Positions 63,370 through 64,000 of a DNA stretch of 64,000 nucleotides are shown piece after piece. The number at the start of each line of letters is the position of its first letter. The stretch's first letter is position 1. Origin of the DNA: Acholeplasma granularum ATCC 19168 (GTDB lineage: Bacteria; Bacillota_I; Bacilli_A; Acholeplasmatales; Acholeplasmataceae); the NCBI RefSeq assembly GCF_000526235.1, contig NZ_JAFR01000006.1, positions 186,001-250,000 on the forward strand, read 5' to 3'. The notes beneath the pieces are model-generated. The model saw nothing but the letters and a program-made list of their open reading frames with translations. It was not told where the DNA came from and ran no database searches. A program made the position numbers and the translations under genes.

Positions 63370-64000
63370 AACTTATATTTCTTGCGGTGATATTCATTTA
63401 CAAACTCTATTAAATCAACATTAAAGTCACGTTTTATAATATCTGCCATAATCATCGTTTTTTCATGATTATCCTTCACTTCTAATACTGTAAAACAGCG
63501 ATATAAATTTTCTTCAAATAGTTCTTTTTGATTCAGTTCAAAATAACTTAAAGCTAAGAAGTAGTAGTAGTATTCTAAATTCAAGAAATATTTTGCTTTA
63601 AAATTAAGTTTAATGCCTAAATTACAGAAGTTTATAACCCTTTCAAAGTCCTTAATAATACCTGAGTATTTAGCTAGTCTAAACAGCACAACATTATAAG
63701 TTATAATTTCACTACCAGTCCAAACCAAATTAGGATTTGATAAAAATGAAGATAGTTTTGATACAATTTGAGTTTTTTCTGTCTCACTTACATTATCTAA
63801 TAGTGTAGATAATATAACTACCTCATGTGTATTCACAGTAGCTTTTTTTAAAATTTTTGGATAGTCAATTAACTTTGATAACTCAGAAACATATTTAATT
63901 TTATCAATTTTATTTAGAATATAGGTTTCGGTTAATTCAGAAAAGTTATATAGCATTAAATTTGTATAATCCATGATATACTTTGAGTTAATGTTTTCTT
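63351..64000 (-). CDS. helical-repeat protein, 5' end probably beyond the right edge
   Basis: Helical and TPR-like throughout (YYYYFLALSYFELNQKELFEENLYRCF), like the C-terminal part of Rgg or PlcR-type regulators. The first ATG (63974) has no ribosome binding site, and the frame stays open to the window edge (..NINSKYIM), so an N-terminal part, perhaps a DNA-binding domain, may lie outside. The regulatory role is only a possibility. It overlaps the Pr6Pr gene end by 4 nt. Confidence 0.7.
   Translation of the reverse strand, partial: ENINSKYIMDYTNLMLYNFSELTETYILNKIDKIKYVSELSKLIDYPKILKKATVNTHEVVILSTLLDNVSETEKTQIVSKLSSFLSNPNLVWTGSEIITYNVVLFRLAKYSGIIKDFERVINFCNLGIKLNFKAKYFLNLEYYYYFLALSYFELNQKELFEENLYRCFTVLEVKDNHEKTMIMADIIKRDFNVDLIEFVNEYHRKKYKLNGLNT

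Overview
The window is a dense, strongly AT-rich bacterial chromosome segment with low-GC Gram-positive (Firmicutes/Mollicutes) gene order. UGA is used as a normal stop (for example smpB, trmR and mutL end in TGA), starts are ATG with many TTG and some GTG, and Shine-Dalgarno sites are of the AGGAGG type. The gene clusters match Bacillus subtilis blocks but lack the cell-wall genes expected inside them: mltG is missing between yrzB and trmR. Mismatch repair, recA and a riboflavin importer are kept. A wall-less Acholeplasma-like mollicute with the standard genetic code fits best. The species is my inference and was not tested.

Layout. 1-3.9 kb: gpmI (cut by the left edge, minus strand), an FMN riboswitch with ribU, and eno. 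4-6.1 kb: a membrane EAL-domain c-di-GMP phosphodiesterase and methylglyoxal synthase. 6.1-11.8 kb: RNase R, SmpB, a patatin lipase, a PAP2 phosphatase, an ElaA-type acetyltransferase and tRNA-Arg(CCG). 11.8-14.9 kb: lactate dehydrogenase (minus strand), an HD protein and a CorC-type membrane protein. 14.9-20.1 kb: T-box, alaS, ruvX, yrzB, trmR, a YgjP-type metalloprotein and greA. 20.1-27.7 kb: the yqeG-yqeH-yqeK-rsfS-yqeM block, comEA-comEC, holA, a DnaQ-type exonuclease and convergent rpsT. 27.7-38.7 kb: pgsA, recA, a heterodimeric ABC exporter, a minus-strand membrane protein, rny, ymdB and a large membrane protein with three SAP-like motifs. 38.7-45.4 kb: mutS-mutL-miaA-aroK-aroQ-efp. 45.4-51 kb: rluB, cmk, rpsA-type S1 protein, der, gpsA and hup. 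51-53.3 kb: an ankyrin protein and a CPBP protease. 53.4-59.6 kb: rdgB, a YfcE-type phosphoesterase, a LicA-type kinase, a TPR-GAF-PAS protein with dead GGDEF and EAL domains, a HEPN-like protein and a small beta protein. 59.6-64 kb: a small helical protein, an S51 peptidase, tRNA-Lys(CTT), an Ig-like surface protein, a Pr6Pr membrane protein and a partial helical-repeat protein.

Most of the window is housekeeping: glycolysis, ribosome maturation, DNA repair and RNA turnover, arranged in tight operons with 1-41 nt overlaps. Regulation is visible as an FMN riboswitch, an alanine T-box, extended -10 promoters (TGNTATAAT), three probably leaderless genes, and many hairpin terminators, several shared by convergent genes.

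The least ordinary parts are: the operon at 53.4-59.3 kb, which ends in a catalytically dead GGDEF-EAL sensor overlapping a gene with a HEPN-type RNDIVGH motif; the unrelated SAP-like membrane protein before mutS; EF-P with Arg at the tip position 32; a hairpin that covers the comEA ribosome binding site; and a mini-ORF overlapping the recA start.
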